In this document: in pieces, positions 12,362 through 24,065 of the stretch
Position numbering within the stretch: position 1 is the stretch's first letter
How the letters are laid out: each line of letters opens with the position of its first letter
Translations under genes and position numbers: made by a program
Notes under the pieces: generated by a model
Database searches by the model: none
What the model saw: only the letters and a program-made list of their open reading frames with translations
What the model was told of the DNA's origin: nothing
Assembly (NCBI GenBank): GCA_019925095.2
Contig: CM034392.1
Location: 24,184,387 to 24,248,386, forward strand
Length of the DNA stretch: 64,000 bases
Reading direction: 5' to 3'
Source: Dendrolimus kikuchii
Lineage: Eukaryota > Arthropoda > Insecta > Lepidoptera > Lasiocampidae

Positions 12362-12798
12362 AAAGTGTGTGGGTGCAATTCACACGCAGTAGAAGTGAAT
12401 TCAGAGAATCACTCACACATAATTCTTCTCTAACTTTTATTAACGTAAATATAACTCCTTCAGCCTACTTCCGTCAACACATTATAATTTAAGAAATTCA
12501 ATCAAAATTACACTTTAAGTCACTAGCATAAAGTTCAAAATTCAATGCACTGTTAAGCACAATTTCCTTTGATCAACGTATAGAAGAATATCTGCCTTAA
12601 GTATATACAGATAGAGCTAAAATTAATTTGAAATCTTTTAAGCGTCATTTAAATTGAAAATTAATACTAACAGGTGAAGAGAAATGTGTTTTATTTCGAA
12701 TTAAATAAGGTTGCATTTTATGTGTTTATCTCTTTCATTTTTTCATGTGTGATTTTTAAATCACAACGATTCTAAAGAAGTTTCACTTCAAATAGGAT
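12362..12798 (+). repeat. Repeat family C, copy 2
   Basis: Shares the left end (CAATTCACACGCAGTAGAAG) and right end (CAACGATTCTAAAGAAGT, then TTCACTTCAAA) with copy 1 at 7593-7934. The interior is poorly conserved. Confidence 0.6.
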
Positions 12799-13019
12799 TT
12801 AAATTTAAATTTATATATAATATAGTTTGAATATATAAAAATGACTTTGAAATCGTGAAGTTGGTTTCTTTATTGCAATTTTTTTTTACCGTTTTTATAC
12901 GGCTTATTAAGTCTCATACGTACTGCAGTAAATATTTATTATAGATTCTACTACTAGATTAGAAATGCACTAGCCGAAAGTGCTTTGAAAATGTCATCGC
13001 TATGTATGTTATTTTTTTT

Positions 13020-13400
13020 TTTTGTTATATATATCTCTACGGACTCGAGTTTCGTACCCTTTTTTAATACTTAATTTCTATGAAAAATTTGAGACTCTGT
13101 ACACGCTTATTGTTTGTTTTTGTTAGTGTATGTGACATTATATGTAGTAATTTTTCTGTTTTGGTGTACCTTAAGAATAACTTATTATATTAATTTATTC
13201 TAGTTTTAATACTAAACTTATACTAATGTAGAGTGTATCTGTTACATGCTGGTGTTGTGAGGAAGTGCATGTGCAGTGTTGGCCTTATATCTATACTTAT
13301 ATATAGTCGTATCTAGTGCCATGTGTGTTGTTTTTTTTCTTTTCTGTGCCTGGGTTATTAATTTTTAGGCTCTTTGTGTGTCTTGGTGTGTTGGCGCGTA
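13020..13400 (+). repeat. Interspersed repeat, inverted partner of 23700-24065
   Basis: From CTCTACGGACTCGAGTTTCG through CTTAAGAATAACTTATTATA, GTATCTGTTACATGCTGGTG and GCCATGTGTGTTG to GTGTCTTGGTGTGTTGG it matches the minus strand of 23700-24065 closely. At 23 kb this block lies on the 5' side of a LINE C-terminus, so it may be LINE untranslated sequence. No ORF is supported here. Confidence 0.65.
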
Positions 13401-14166
13401 TGTAAACGGCACCGCCTTACTTTCATTCTCGAGCGGGCATCACCGGTTAGGCGGCAGTATGGGAGGGTGGACCGCGTTCGCATAATATACATACATAGAA
13501 ATTCACAGAACATGAGCGCGGTGGCGGCGTGTCAGCAATGCCGTCTACACCACGCCCTTAGGCGTGATATACATAATAGATATTTGGTCAATCGTTTGCT
13601 AATAATCCAATTAACTCTTGAAGTACACAAACTTATTGTTGCTAACGCCAGATAAAAATAATGTGCAAAGAATCGTAAGGCCATTACTTAATACGCTTAA
13701 TTCATTAATTAGATTTACTAATTTTTGCAGGTGTTACAATTCATTTGTTTTAAAATGTTAACACGTAATTAGGTTTCGTACATACCATTGATAAGTTAAT
13801 TGTTCGGTTTTTGATAATGGAGAAGTTATTAATCTGAAGGTTGAGAAATATTGTTCTGTTCAGAAATTAAGGAACGTTTAAAATAAGGCCGCCCCACCTT
13901 TTTAAAAGTAGGGCAAGAATGTCAGGTCACTGATCATTGACTGTTCTTATTCATACAGCCATAAAAATGTACTTGCAAAGCAAAAATTACTAGCTTCTTA
14001 AAAACTCTCGACTATCAATCCACTGAAGACGTCTTATATATTCCTAAATGACTATGCTGTTTTCCACTACCAACGTTATTTCCTAATCCCCTCCATGATT
14101 CCCTGACACTTCTTATACAACATATGCATCTTAACATTATCGAACTCTTCACTCTCGTTCAATCTT
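13401..14166. other. Intergenic, possible continuation of the repeat at 13020
   Basis: A GC-richer start (13420-13570) may still belong to the preceding repeat; the rest is AT-rich without recognisable content. A 93-codon ORF starting at 13374 has no recognisable domain. Confidence 0.4.
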
Positions 14167-14463
14167 ATCCGTGCAGGAACGGAGAAACGATACAATTTCC
14201 TGCGACCGGGCGGCCTGTTGTAAGAGGCGACTTAACAACCTACAGCCAGGTGGTAGGGCATTTGCCCGACTGGATGGCTACCACCCCTAGTCTAAAGTAT
14301 GGCGCCATAACAACTTTGAGTTGTGTTCCGGCATTAGTGACCAGGTTCCAGTTTCCCTTAAGAGAGCAGCAGCGCAACTTTGCTGTTGCAAATGTCCATA
14401 GGCGATGGTAACCGCGTAAGTGGGCCGTCTGCCTGTCTGCTGATCTTCTGCAATAAAAAACAA
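14167..14463 (+). mobile_element. SINE-like family A, near full length
   Basis: Head CCGTGCAGGAACGGAGAAA at 14170, tail GCAATAAAAAACAAAA at 14451. Short ORFs on both strands follow the repeat and are not genes. Confidence 0.85.
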
Positions 14464-14687
14464 AACTAATCCTAAGCCTGTAACCACTGCGTAAAGCAAA
14501 GGTGAAGGTCCACTGATACTCCCGTAAATAGCGGCTCTCTGCCAAACGCTTCGAGTCTGCATCAGCGTGCCTTGATCCTAACTTATGATTTAGCTAGTTC
14601 AAAAAGTTCTCACAATTAAAGTTTCATTTACGCACCGAATGAGTAATGAGTAATTAAATCCCGGTTGTATCTCTTTAGCAACCCAAT

Positions 14688-15003
14688 TGTTCACGCCACC
14701 GCGTAACGAACGATGATTCCCCGAAAAAGTAATTTACCCCGCACTTCCGCGTCTCAACGATCAGTCTGAATCGACCCGTCGTAAAGACATTCACGCATCG
14801 CGCGCGCATTTGAGATATCCACCCAATTGCAATACTAATCGGGTTCCAAGAGCTTGGTGATAAGTGGCAAGTGAATCTAGTTGTGAAGCGGGAGATATAT
14901 AACAAGAGAACACGCACTGCTGCTCCTGTATCGCAGACGCTCCGGTTACTCAGCTCATATTATTACGGGTGAGGCACCCTTGAAATCTGGCAATCGGCCA
15001 GAT
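14688..15003 (+). mobile_element. Probable 5' LTR of a BEL/Pao element
   Basis: Starts with TGTTCACGCCACCGCGTAAC; its first 111 bases recur identically at 16580-16690 downstream of the gag fragment. A TATA-like GAGATATATAAC lies near 14890. The LTR must end just before TGGTCCTTCGAGCCGGATA (15009 on), which looks like the primer-binding and leader region, so the right boundary near 15003 is approximate. Confidence 0.65.
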
Positions 15004-15662
15004 CATATGGTCCTTCGAGCCGGATATTCCAACTGGCGACCTATTTATACAGTCTGCAACAACCGTATTTTGCCATTTTATGGTTAATTCAAACCAAATT
15101 GTAAATTTTCACATACCTAAAAAGTTAAATAAACAATCATTATCAATCTGCCCATTTACCCGTTTTCTGCCCTTGTTTTTTCTTTTTTGTTTTCTTATAA
15201 ACATATTACTTCTGCCCTTATATATTTGAATACCCATTCCACATTCCTCAGATAATTACGCAAATTGCTACACGATAACTATTTTTTGGTACGTAGGTAG
15301 GTTAATATAACCTCGAGTACGTATTCTGTACTTTATTCAGCACACCTATTCTCGAATACTTGCACTAAACGTGATATCGGATCGATATAATAATATTGAA
15401 TATTATATTCGTTTCACTCGGTGTGGTTAGCTTGCCGTGCAACTTTTATAGCTTATATATAGCTTCGTGTTTATTAAGACTCAGCGCACACGACAGTTTG
15501 ATATATATTTTTTTTCCTAATCATTTTTATTTATTTCGTATTTCTTACGTTTCTCTGGCTGCTTTCTTGCGTGTTCTTTATTAGCATTAGTAAAAAAAAA
15601 AAAAATTTTTTTTTTTTTTTTTCGTTTGCTTTTCCTTTTCTTATTGTGCACTTCTCATCGTC

Positions 15663-16598
15663 ATGCCTACCAAATCGCAATCTGCCATCTTTATGCAAAC
15701 CCATAAGTACATAACTTTCCTATTAGAGATAGCTAACCTTATATTAAAAGGAGACAAAAAGTATAGTGTAAACGATTTCATAGGGCGCTTTACAAAATTG
15801 GACGATATAAAGGGCAAGTTGGATACAGTATATTATGAGATCTTGGACTCTAAAGACCTTGACGACAAAGTGGAAAAATGGTACTTTGACTACTACACCT
15901 CGGCTATAGAAGCATATGAAAAAATTTTGGTGGCAAACATCACCATCAGCTCAAGCATCAAACCAAGCTCGCCCACATTCTCCACGTCTACTGTTCTGCC
16001 CAAAATAGATCTACCCAAATTTTCTTCCAAGCTTGAGGATTGGCCATCTTTCATAACTATTTTCAAAAGCCTTACGGACACTGCCGGTAATTTGTCAGGT
16101 GCAGTTAAATTACACTATTTATTTTCTTGCCTCTCCGGAGAAGCTCTCAGTATGGTATCACACCTCAAGGTTACCGATGAGAACTACGATGTAGCGATGA
16201 CAACACTTGCCAATCGCTACGAAAATCGCCGAGTTCTCATTGATAGGTTTATAGATATGATACTAGAGTTACCCCACATCACCACCCGCTCACAAATCAG
16301 ACAGTTATTTTTAGCCCCTCTTATTTCAACCCAATCGGCGCTTAAAAACCTAAACTTACCACTACATGACTCAGACTACGTCCTAGTGTCAATAGTAGTG
16401 CGGAAGTTAAAGGGCGAGCTTCGCACATTATTTGAACGAACGCATGGGTCTTCAGACACTCTGCCCACCTTAAAGGATGTAATCACATTCTTAGAAGACC
16501 ATGCACCTTCCCCTCGACGACAACAGCACTTAGTCAGCACTATAAATGGGAGCCGTCACCTTTTCCCCGGGCCCCAGGATGTTCACGCCACCGCGTAA
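15663..16598 (+). pseudogene. BEL/Pao-type gag fragment, truncated
   Basis: An ATG-initiated 311-residue frame, MPTKSQSAIF at the start. Residues of about 110-270 match the DUF1759 type of gag found in BEL/Pao retrotransposons: LPKIDLPKFSSKLEDWPSF near 113-131, then AVKLHYLFSCLSGEALSMV near 146-164, a TLANRYENRRVLIDRF segment near 181-196, and VVRKLKGELR near 242-251. The zinc-knuckle part, protease, reverse transcriptase and integrase are all absent. The frame runs straight into LTR sequence at 16580 and stops there, so the last six or so residues are LTR-encoded. This shows a large internal deletion between gag and the 3' LTR piece. Gag would have formed the retrotransposon particle; this copy cannot move by itself. 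Confidence 0.85.
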
Positions 16599-16690
16599 CG
16601 AACGATGATTCCCCGAAAAAGTAATTTACCCCGCACTTCCGCGTCTCAACGATCAGTCTGAATCGACCCGTCGTAAAGACATTCACGCAT
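16580..16690 (+). mobile_element. 3' LTR piece of the BEL/Pao element
   Basis: Base-for-base identical by eye to 14688-14798 over 111 bp, starting TGTTCACGCC and ending ATTCACGCAT. It then switches to unrelated sequence. Confidence 0.8.
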
Positions 16691-16740
16691 TCGAGCTCAG
16701 AAGGCGTGCGTTCGATCCACACCAGCAATATATTTGTTCA
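16691..16740 (+). mobile_element. Short tRNA-like (SINE head) fragment
   Basis: GAGCTCAGAAGGCGTGCG followed by TTCGATCCACACCAG resembles the B-box side of a tRNA-derived SINE head. Too short to place in a family. Confidence 0.4.
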
Positions 16741-16874
16741 TTTGAAGATAGTTAATACTGTACTATAGTGCTATATACTGTAATAGTAAATTTATAAAAA
16801 GAGTAAAGCAGAAATATTGAAGTAATAACCACTAATGTAACGGATCAAGAAGCAGATCTTTGAAATTTTCTACC

Positions 16875-17181
16875 GTGCAGGAACGGAGAAAGAATACAAT
16901 TTCCTCCGACCGGGCGGCCTGGCGGAAGAGGCGACAAAATAACACACAACCAGCTGGTAGAGCACTTGCCCATATCGATGCCTACCACCCCCGGTCTAGA
17001 GTATGCCGCCATACTAACCTTATGTTGTGTTCCGGTATTAGTGGCCAGATTCCAGTCTCCCTTAAGAGAGCAGCAGCGCATTTGTAACGCCTTTGGTGTT
17101 ACAAAAGTCCATAGGCGATGGTAACCGCTTTCCAACAGGTGGGCCGTCTGCCTGTCTGCTGAACTCATGCAATAAAAAAAG
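16875..17181 (+). mobile_element. SINE-like family A, near full length
   Basis: Head CCGTGCAGGAACGGAGAAAG, tail CTCATGCAATAAAAAAAGG. All ORFs here, both strands, are repeat-derived. Confidence 0.85.
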
Positions 17182-17355
17182 GCTGATTTTGAAATGAAAA
17201 ACACGACATATGTGAAGGAATGTCAAACGGGAAACCAAGGTAAAGGGTTGTATATTATAATGATTACTATTGTTACTGTGTAAACTAAAAATTACATTTA
17301 GTAAAAATTGCGGTAAAACCACTAGCTTGTATACAAATAGACAGAAGCAACACTG

Positions 17356-17435
17356 CAATGCTTTTGCGACGGTAACCGCTTTCTATCAGGTGGCCCGTCT
17401 GCCTGTCTGCTGAACTCGTGCAATAAAAATAAAAA
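17356..17435 (+). mobile_element. SINE-like family A, 3' fragment
   Basis: Only the last 75 bases: GCGACGGTAACCGCTTTC to GTGCAATAAAAATAAAAAG. Confidence 0.75.
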
Positions 17436-17679
17436 GTCGCAAACGGGACTAAAAAAATGAGAGGAAGAAGACTAAGGTGCTATGGGCTTGTAATGAGGAG
17501 GAATGAGAACACAAAGAATGTTTAACTGCAACATTTTTGCAAAAAAGAAATGAATGGATTATATGAAGGATGACCACAAGGAAGGACTATGGAGGGAAAA
17601 GACATGTTCCCGATCCCAAATAATTGAGAAAAAGTGAAAGAAAGAGAGAGATAACAATTATTAAATAGTATAGTGGCTG

Positions 17680-17895
17680 TGGACCGATCACGTCTGTCGC
17701 ACGACCAATAGCCGATGGAGCAAACGAGTCCTGGAGTGGAGACCACGTCTCGGCAAACGCAAAGTAGAACGCCCGCCGGCCCGGTGGACTGCCTGCGTAA
17801 TGGGGCTGGATGAGAAAGACGTGAGACCGGGATATGTGGCGCGTACTTGGGGAGGCCTACGTCCAGCAGTGTACTTATTGGCTGAAGAAGAAGTA
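17680..17895 (+). pseudogene. RTE-type LINE 3' end
   Basis: On the plus strand this matches the C-terminal region typical of insect RTE-clade ORFs: GATGGAGCAAACGAGTCCTG encodes the WSNRVLEWRPRLGKRK-like motif, followed by the GRPPARWTD-like block and, near the end, EAYVQQ-like sequence from GGCCTACGTCCAGCAG. Frame breaks are present. A more decayed relative is at 31950-32110. The ORF on the opposite strand at 17522-17929 is a shadow. Confidence 0.7.
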
Positions 17896-18774
17896 GTATT
17901 AAAGAGCCAGGAAGCTGATTAACAATCATCGGTTAGCTGGCTTATTCCAAAACCCAGTAATTACTTACAATTGTAAGATATTTTAATTCTTCTTATTAAA
18001 AAAGTTTTTACAGCAGATTCATCTAAAATGCGATTTAATAATAGACGATATTTTCGTAAAATTATTTTCAGATCAAAGTATGAGTTTCGGCATTAAAAAT
18101 ATAAGGTACAACTTACAAGAATACTGAACAAAGGTCCAGTTAATAGTTGAAATAAAATAACAGGAGTCTTATGATACAAGACTACTATTGGTGGCAGTTC
18201 CTTCTTTCAAAATAAAACTCGATGTGGACCGAACTGTATGACTTTTATTATTGGCGTTATTTACAATTAAACTATACATTGAATAAATAAATACAGAGTG
18301 CGTATTGGTGCTATTGTACGTGAGCAATGTGAAACGAATGAGCAAGACTGCTTCTATATCCCACATTCCGTCCGACGCCTAGCTGCTAATTGTGCGAGCT
18401 ATGGGCGTCGGCGATATGCGGGACGCGGAGAGAAGTTGTGCTCCGGCGGACGGGTTAGGGGGGTGCTCTCGGTCCGCAACAACTACAATATTTTGTAGCA
18501 ACGTATATTTTGATGAAAAAAATTAAAGACTTAAACGCGTAACTCCGTTTCTAAGTAAAGAATGCAAGATATCGACAGATATACAGTATACCGTGATCCT
18601 TGACCAAATACTAATTACGTCGATTAAACGTAATTAATCAGATTAATAATGAAATCGGCGACCTGTATTGGCATTCGAACATTGTGCTGTACATGGCTCG
18701 CATTGTATGGTACGGCTTAGGACAGGGATAGTGAACCGTTTTCATTATATCTATAATATTATAAAATTCTAAAC
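17896..18774. other. Intergenic; one GC-rich patch
   Basis: AT-rich except for 18360-18480, where GC content rises sharply (GGGCGTCGGCGATATGCGGG and onward). The overlapping 66-codon ORF has no recognisable domain. Confidence 0.4.
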
Positions 18775-18778
18775 ATAC

Positions 18779-19226
18779 TGTTATAAGTTGCAGGACTCGA
18801 ATTAAAATGCCGTTGGAATTATTATAGAGTTTATTAGAACTATACAAACACGTATAACACAGGTACAAATATAACTGAACACAACCAGTCCAAACGTAAT
18901 GCACAATTCAATAACACGCGCAAAGTCCGTCACTAACTAGATTACCGAATGTACGCAAGTCTTGCTTCGCTCATGGTTATCACTTGACTGCCGATCTCTC
19001 CATTGGGCCATTGCTTTATACTATATAGATACAATATATTAATAATCAGTCCGACACACCTGGCTAATGACTGCCATAAAAGATTACAACACACAATGGG
19101 CTGTTTTTTAATTAAAAAATTTAAACACAAAGTAAACAAAAGAAGTACAAATGCCGAAAGGTAATAATGTGTGTTTTTAGGGTATGCAGGTGTAAATCCA
19201 CTTTTGTCGATATGTATGTCGTAACA
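18779..19226 (-). mobile_element. Solo LTR, family L, with 4-bp target duplication
   Basis: Bounded by TGTTATAAG and CGTAACA, flanked by the direct repeat ATAC (18775-18778 and 19227-19230). Shares TAAAATGCCGTTGGAATTA, the CGCGCAAAGTCCGTCAC block and the region around AACACAAAGTAAACAAAAG with five other copies. Read on the minus strand the family carries a TATA box and AATAAA, as expected of an LTR. No internal region is attached. Confidence 0.85.
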
Positions 19227-19567
19227 ATACCGTGTCTGTACACTGAAGCTATTTAAAAAAACAACTGGAATAGGAACGATGGAGATCACGATGCATTTCT
19301 TGTCTGTTTGTTCGGAATTCACGTAAAAACTACATGGCCGATTTCAATGCGGTTTTCGCTGATCGACAGCAAATTCTTAGACTTAAAATCTGCGCTACTT
19401 TTTATCCTGGCAATCTGGGGATTGGGTTGGATGGAGATTTCCAATTTGGATTTTATTCACTGATCGCTAGTAAATTTTATGTAATAAACCGGTGATATTT
19501 TTTTATACCGGAAGTTACACGGGAATTTTCCCGGGAGCGGTTTGTAGTTGGTCGGGTCCTACAGTTT

Positions 19568-19880
19568 TTTTTTTATTGCAGGAGATCAGCAGTCAGGCGG
19601 ACAGCCCACTTGATGGAAAGCGGTTACCATCGCCTATGGACATTTGCACCACCAAAGTTGCTACAAATGCGCTGCTGCTCTCTTAAGGGAGACTGAAACC
19701 TGGTCACTAATACCGGAACACAACTCAAGGTTGTTATGGCGACATACTTTAGACCAGGGGTGGTAGCCATCCAGTCGGGCGAATACCCTTCCACCTGGCT
19801 GAGGGTTGTTAAGTCGCCTCTTACGACAGGCCACCCGGCCGCAGGAAATTGTATTCTTTCTCCGTTCCTGCACGGATTAA
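19568..19880 (-). mobile_element. SINE-like family A with target-site duplication
   Basis: Full-length minus copy flanked by ACAGTTT on both sides (19561-19567 and 19881-19887), which supports retroposition. Confidence 0.88.
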
Positions 19881-20339
19881 ACAGTTTCACAAAAACGATA
19901 GCTTACGTTCTTTTTTAAATGCTGCAGTACTTTGTGTGCCAGAAATCCTGCAGGAATTCAAGTGAAGCGTGGAAGACGTCGCGTTCATATCCTAGTCTTT
20001 TATAAATCTTAAACTGGTTTGGCGTTATCATTATGTTTAACTTCCCTGTGTTAGAACAATTAGCTGCGCAAGCGCACCCGGTCAGTATCAATTATAATTC
20101 TTATCTTATATCTATGTTAACATTTCAGATACAACATTTTACTGTTATGATTGTTACTATGTTACAAGAGGCTTGCCGAATATGTTTTGTGGAATTTAGC
20201 GGGTTTTTTGTTGGCAGGAACATTTTGTAATGACAATAATTGTTGTAGTATTATCTAGATAACTAAAGTTTCGAAAGAAAAAATATATTTCTGATATTAA
20301 TATAATTAAATAAGCTTTTTTAAAAAGGTTTTTCAATAC

Positions 20340-20595
20340 AAGCTTGTGAGATCCTGGATATCATGTAGCCGCAGAGTGCTAGCCAAGACAAGTAAAACGA
20401 GCCCAAACACGACGGGTCTATCTTGTTTAGTACAGGAGTTCCTATGGCCACATTCCGACTCCTTGGTACCATATTATTGCATTGTCACGCGATATACATA
20501 TGCGTGCAAAATTTCAGCTCAATCGGAAACCGGGAAGTTGGTCAAATTTAACTTGCAAGATTTAAACCGAACTTACATACATAGCTTGTAATAAT
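20340..20595. repeat. Interspersed repeat of unknown class
   Basis: Contains CAAAATTTCAGCTCAATCGG, AAACCGGGAAGTTGGTC and AACTTGCAAGATTT, phrases I associate with an abundant lepidopteran repeat. AGCTTGTGAG at the left and AGCTTGTAAT at the right are similar, so boundaries near these are plausible. No second copy was found in this window. Confidence 0.45.
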
Positions 20596-22498
20596 CTAAT
20601 ATATTTGGTATAGACCCAAAGAATAGTTTGAAAGGTGTTTATAGATAAATAATTTCAAACCAAAGTTAATTGTCTAGTCCGTGTAAACCTAAAATAAACA
20701 GTTGTTGGAATGAACCTCCTTCGATACTTTGTTTTATACTATTTAAGGTTTTTACTTCTTATCTACTTTCATTGTAATTATCTCATTGACCTACAAATAT
20801 ATTAAATAAAAGAAAAAATATATTAATAAATAAGCTCTTCACGTTTGATCCTTCGAGCCGGATAATAACTAATAAATAACCTATGGGTCGACGATCTGCG
20901 CAGTCACAATGATAACTATAAGGCCCTTTTGGAAGGACTACTTTTAACAACAGGTAACAATTGACTGATGTCGAATATGCTAATTTAGGGGGTTGTCAAT
21001 CTGACAAAGACGAAGACTCCGTCGTATTCGAACCGTCCATCATTCGTACAATGATGCATGAAAGATGTATTAACTTCTACAATACATAAATACCGCCCTT
21101 TAACCGTGCAGAATAATGTAAATGTTTGATTTAGTGAAACGGGGCGTCGGCCATTGTTTTCACTTCAGACCTAGCGGGCTGTATTTGGCAACGAAAGTGA
21201 CTGTTTGAAGAAAGCTAGTGATTTAATGCGCATACGCTTGCGGGAATGCAAATTGTTTGTACAAATATTTACTGAAATATGTACTATTATGTGCTTTTGA
21301 GAACTTAATTATTGCTAAACGAAGTAGGTACATAAGTTGTCGACGCAAAAGAAACAATGTTCATGGTTATATTGGTTAACGTATACTTAGGGTCAGTGCA
21401 GACAGAGAGGAATAATCCCCGCGCGGTCTCGGGCATTTTCTTTACGGATCGCGTATGCTCGAGCTTGCGCGCGACCTCGCGAGCCTGCGCGAGTAAACCG
21501 TTCTGGGTTACCACTCTACAGTAAACATGCCAGTTTGTCGCGAAAGTTCGTCAACGATGGTGGACTGGGATATGATTATAATTGTGCTAATAATGTCTGG
21601 ATTAATATAGAATTTATAGTAAAAAATGCTTAATAGTAATTATGATTCCTCATGCCACAAAATCAGACTCCTGTGTCAGTATTTGGATCAGAAAGATACT
21701 TATGTATTGTGTAATATGCTTTATTTATTAATAATTGTCTTAATTAATTTATTGTAAATTTTAGTCGCTATACAGAATAGACTGTTTTGAAACAAAGTGG
21801 TTTTTGAAGGAACTGAAAGCAGGAAGCTGTTATGTCGTTTATTGTTGCATTTAGTGTATAAATGTAGATTATTTTTAACAAACAAAGCAACTTCATAAAT
21901 GTATAACGATGGTTATATTTATTATTCGTTATGTAGGTACTTCGAATTCAAAATCTAAAAAAATGACGTCATCCCTCTTTAAACTCAGTGACAACACTGA
22001 AAGTACGCGTACGACGCGACGCGGGCGCCGACTCGACGCCGCGCGAGGATCCCGCGTATCTTCGAGGACGCGTTTGTCAGGTTCAAGCATTTATGCACTT
22101 TATTATAATAATTTTAAAGTTTATTTTCAAGCGCATTAGTAAAATCCTCTCCGCTGCGCTCCGTTCTGTCTGCCCTGACCCTTACTTTTCTTATGTATAT
22201 ATCTATGATACATGGAATGAAAGTCAGTCATATGTTTAGATAGAATATAATTTATTATATTCAGTAGAAAGTAGAAGTCTCCTATGACACCAACTAACTA
22301 AGAGAAGGTCCTTAGTTCGTTTTTATTTTATTTGATTTTATTAGAATCTCCAACAAGGAGACGCATAACAGATTTGCAACCTATGCATAACCTTAAACTT
22401 TTATTCGGTGTGCTCCTTCAATTACTGGAGACCACGACATGCAGAAACACTAATCATATAAATTTAATGTGTAATATATAATACAATAATACTTCTAT
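20596..22498. other. Intergenic; small remnants only
   Basis: At 20846-20866 GATCCTTCGAGCCGGATAA repeats the leader motif of the BEL/Pao element (15010). GC-rich patches occur at 21410-21500 and 22000-22080. No supported ORF. Confidence 0.4.
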
Positions 22499-22808
22499 CC
22501 GTGCAGGAACGGAGAAAGAATACAATTTCCTGCGGCCGGGCGGCCTGTCGTAAGAGGCGACTAACCAACCCACAGCCAGGTGGTAGGGCATTTGCCCGAC
22601 TGGATGGCTAGCACCCCTGGTCTAGAGCATGCCGCCATAACAACTTTGAGTTGTGTTCCGGAATTAGTGACCAGGTTCCAGACTCACTTAAGAGAGCAGC
22701 AGCGCATTTGTAGCACCTTTGGTGTTGCAAATGTCCATAGGCGACGGTAACCGCTTTCCATCCAGTGGGCCGTCTGCCTGTCTGCTGAACTCCTGCAATA
22801 AAAAAAAA
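22499..22808 (+). mobile_element. SINE-like family A, full length
   Basis: One of the best-preserved copies: head ATCCGTGCAGGAACGGAG, centre GTTGTGTTCCGG, tail CTCCTGCAATAAAAAAAAC. Confidence 0.88.
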
Positions 22809-22866
22809 CTAAACAATATAATATTACATATTCGTGATAGAATACACAATTACATATATAGATAAA

Positions 22867-23303
22867 CTAGCGGCCCCGGCAGACGTTGTCCTGCTCTGAA
22901 AAAATAAAAATCTAGGTCCCAATCCCAGTGCCACCTACCGGTTCCAATTGTGGATTTAAACCATGCGGGGACCCACTCAAACACACAAAAACAAAATCAC
23001 CAAAATCGGTCCAGGTAATTAGGAGGATTCTAAAACCCGATCTCAGCGCCACCTACCGATTCTAATTGTGAATCTAAACCCACTCAAACACATAAAAACA
23101 GAATCACCAAAATCGGTCCAGGTGATTAGGAGGATTCTAGAACCCGATCTCAGCGCCACCTTCCAGTTCCAACGGGATAAAAAGTATCCTATGTCCGTCT
23201 CCTGCTTCTAAACTACCTCCCCATCAATTTTCAGCCAAATCGGTATAGCCGTTCCTGAGTTATATATAGTGTAACTAACACGACTTTCTTTTATATATTA
23301 AGA
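22867..23303 (-). mobile_element. Non-autonomous Helitron with internal tandem duplication
   Basis: Read on the minus strand it starts TCTTAATATATAAAAG and ends GCCGGGGCCGCTAG, inserted between A and T as Helitrons are. The interior repeats a unit of roughly 105-120 bp: two nearly complete units (about 22915-23034 and 23035-23141, each with CACCAAAATCGGTCCAGGT) and a partial third starting CCCGATCTCAGCGCCACC. No ORF. Confidence 0.8.
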
Positions 23304-23368
23304 TTAATTTATTAATAAAAAATAAAAATTTGTATATGTCATAGGTCCACAGAAATCATCAGCCTTTA

Positions 23369-23605
23369 TCAAGCAGGTTCTGTAATACTTTTCCCAAGAA
23401 GTGTAGTATAGTCTGTTTCCAAAAAAGGATCAATATCGTTGAAATTACGGTGATAGGTATCACCAATTCTGGAGAATACAGAGTTCTGTCCGTAGTTAGT
23501 AGTATGGCATGTAGTATGCAGCAATTGTGTGTGTCTTGTCCGACGCATTGGGGCACAATATGACATTATTTGCGTTATTGCAGGACAATCGAAACGACTA
23601 TGCAT
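23369..23605 (-). pseudogene. LINE ORF C-terminal fragment (Jockey-type)
   Basis: A 78-residue minus-strand frame with the layout of a Jockey-type ORF2 terminus: RRTRHTQLLHTTCHTTNYGQ, then NSVFSRIGDTYHRNFNDIDP and a stop about 18 residues later. The reverse transcriptase core is missing. The region on its 5' side (23700-24065) is a separate repeat also found at 13 kb, so either the element is internally deleted or two repeats are juxtaposed. Confidence 0.6.
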
Positions 23606-23699
23606 AATATCATAATATCATATCGACTAACAATAAAACTTATACACATACTCAAACCAACGCGCACTACCATCGCATTGCATTACACGCACACTTCAC

Positions 23700-24065
23700 A
23701 AACAAACCAAGACACGCAAAGAGCTTAAAAATTAATAACTCAGGCACAGAAAAGAAAAAACAACACACATGGCACTAGGTAGGACTATATATAAGTATAG
23801 ATATAAGGCCAACACTGCACACGCGCTTCCCCACAACACCAGCATGTAACAGATACACTCTACATTAGTATAAGTTTAGTATTAAAATTAGAATAAATTA
23901 ATATAATAAGTTATTCTTAAGGTACACCACAACATAAAAATCACTAAATTAATGTCACACACAGTAACAAAAATAAACAATAAGCGTGTATGGACTCTAA
24001 AATTCTTCATAGAAATTAAGTAGTAAAAAAGGGTACGGAACTCGAGTCCGTAGAGATGTTAATAA
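23700..24065 (-). repeat. Interspersed repeat, inverted partner of 13020-13400
   Basis: Reverse complement matches 13020-13400 along nearly the whole length, ending on the plus strand at CGAGTCCGTAGAGATGTTAA. The two are about 10 kb apart in opposite orientation. Confidence 0.65.

Noticed and set aside
17522..17929. 135-codon minus ORF
   Set aside because: It is the antisense of a plus-strand RTE-type LINE C-terminus.
22915..23173. Short direct repeats resembling a CRISPR array
   Set aside because: The unit is over 100 bp, lies inside a Helitron and occurs in an animal nuclear genome.
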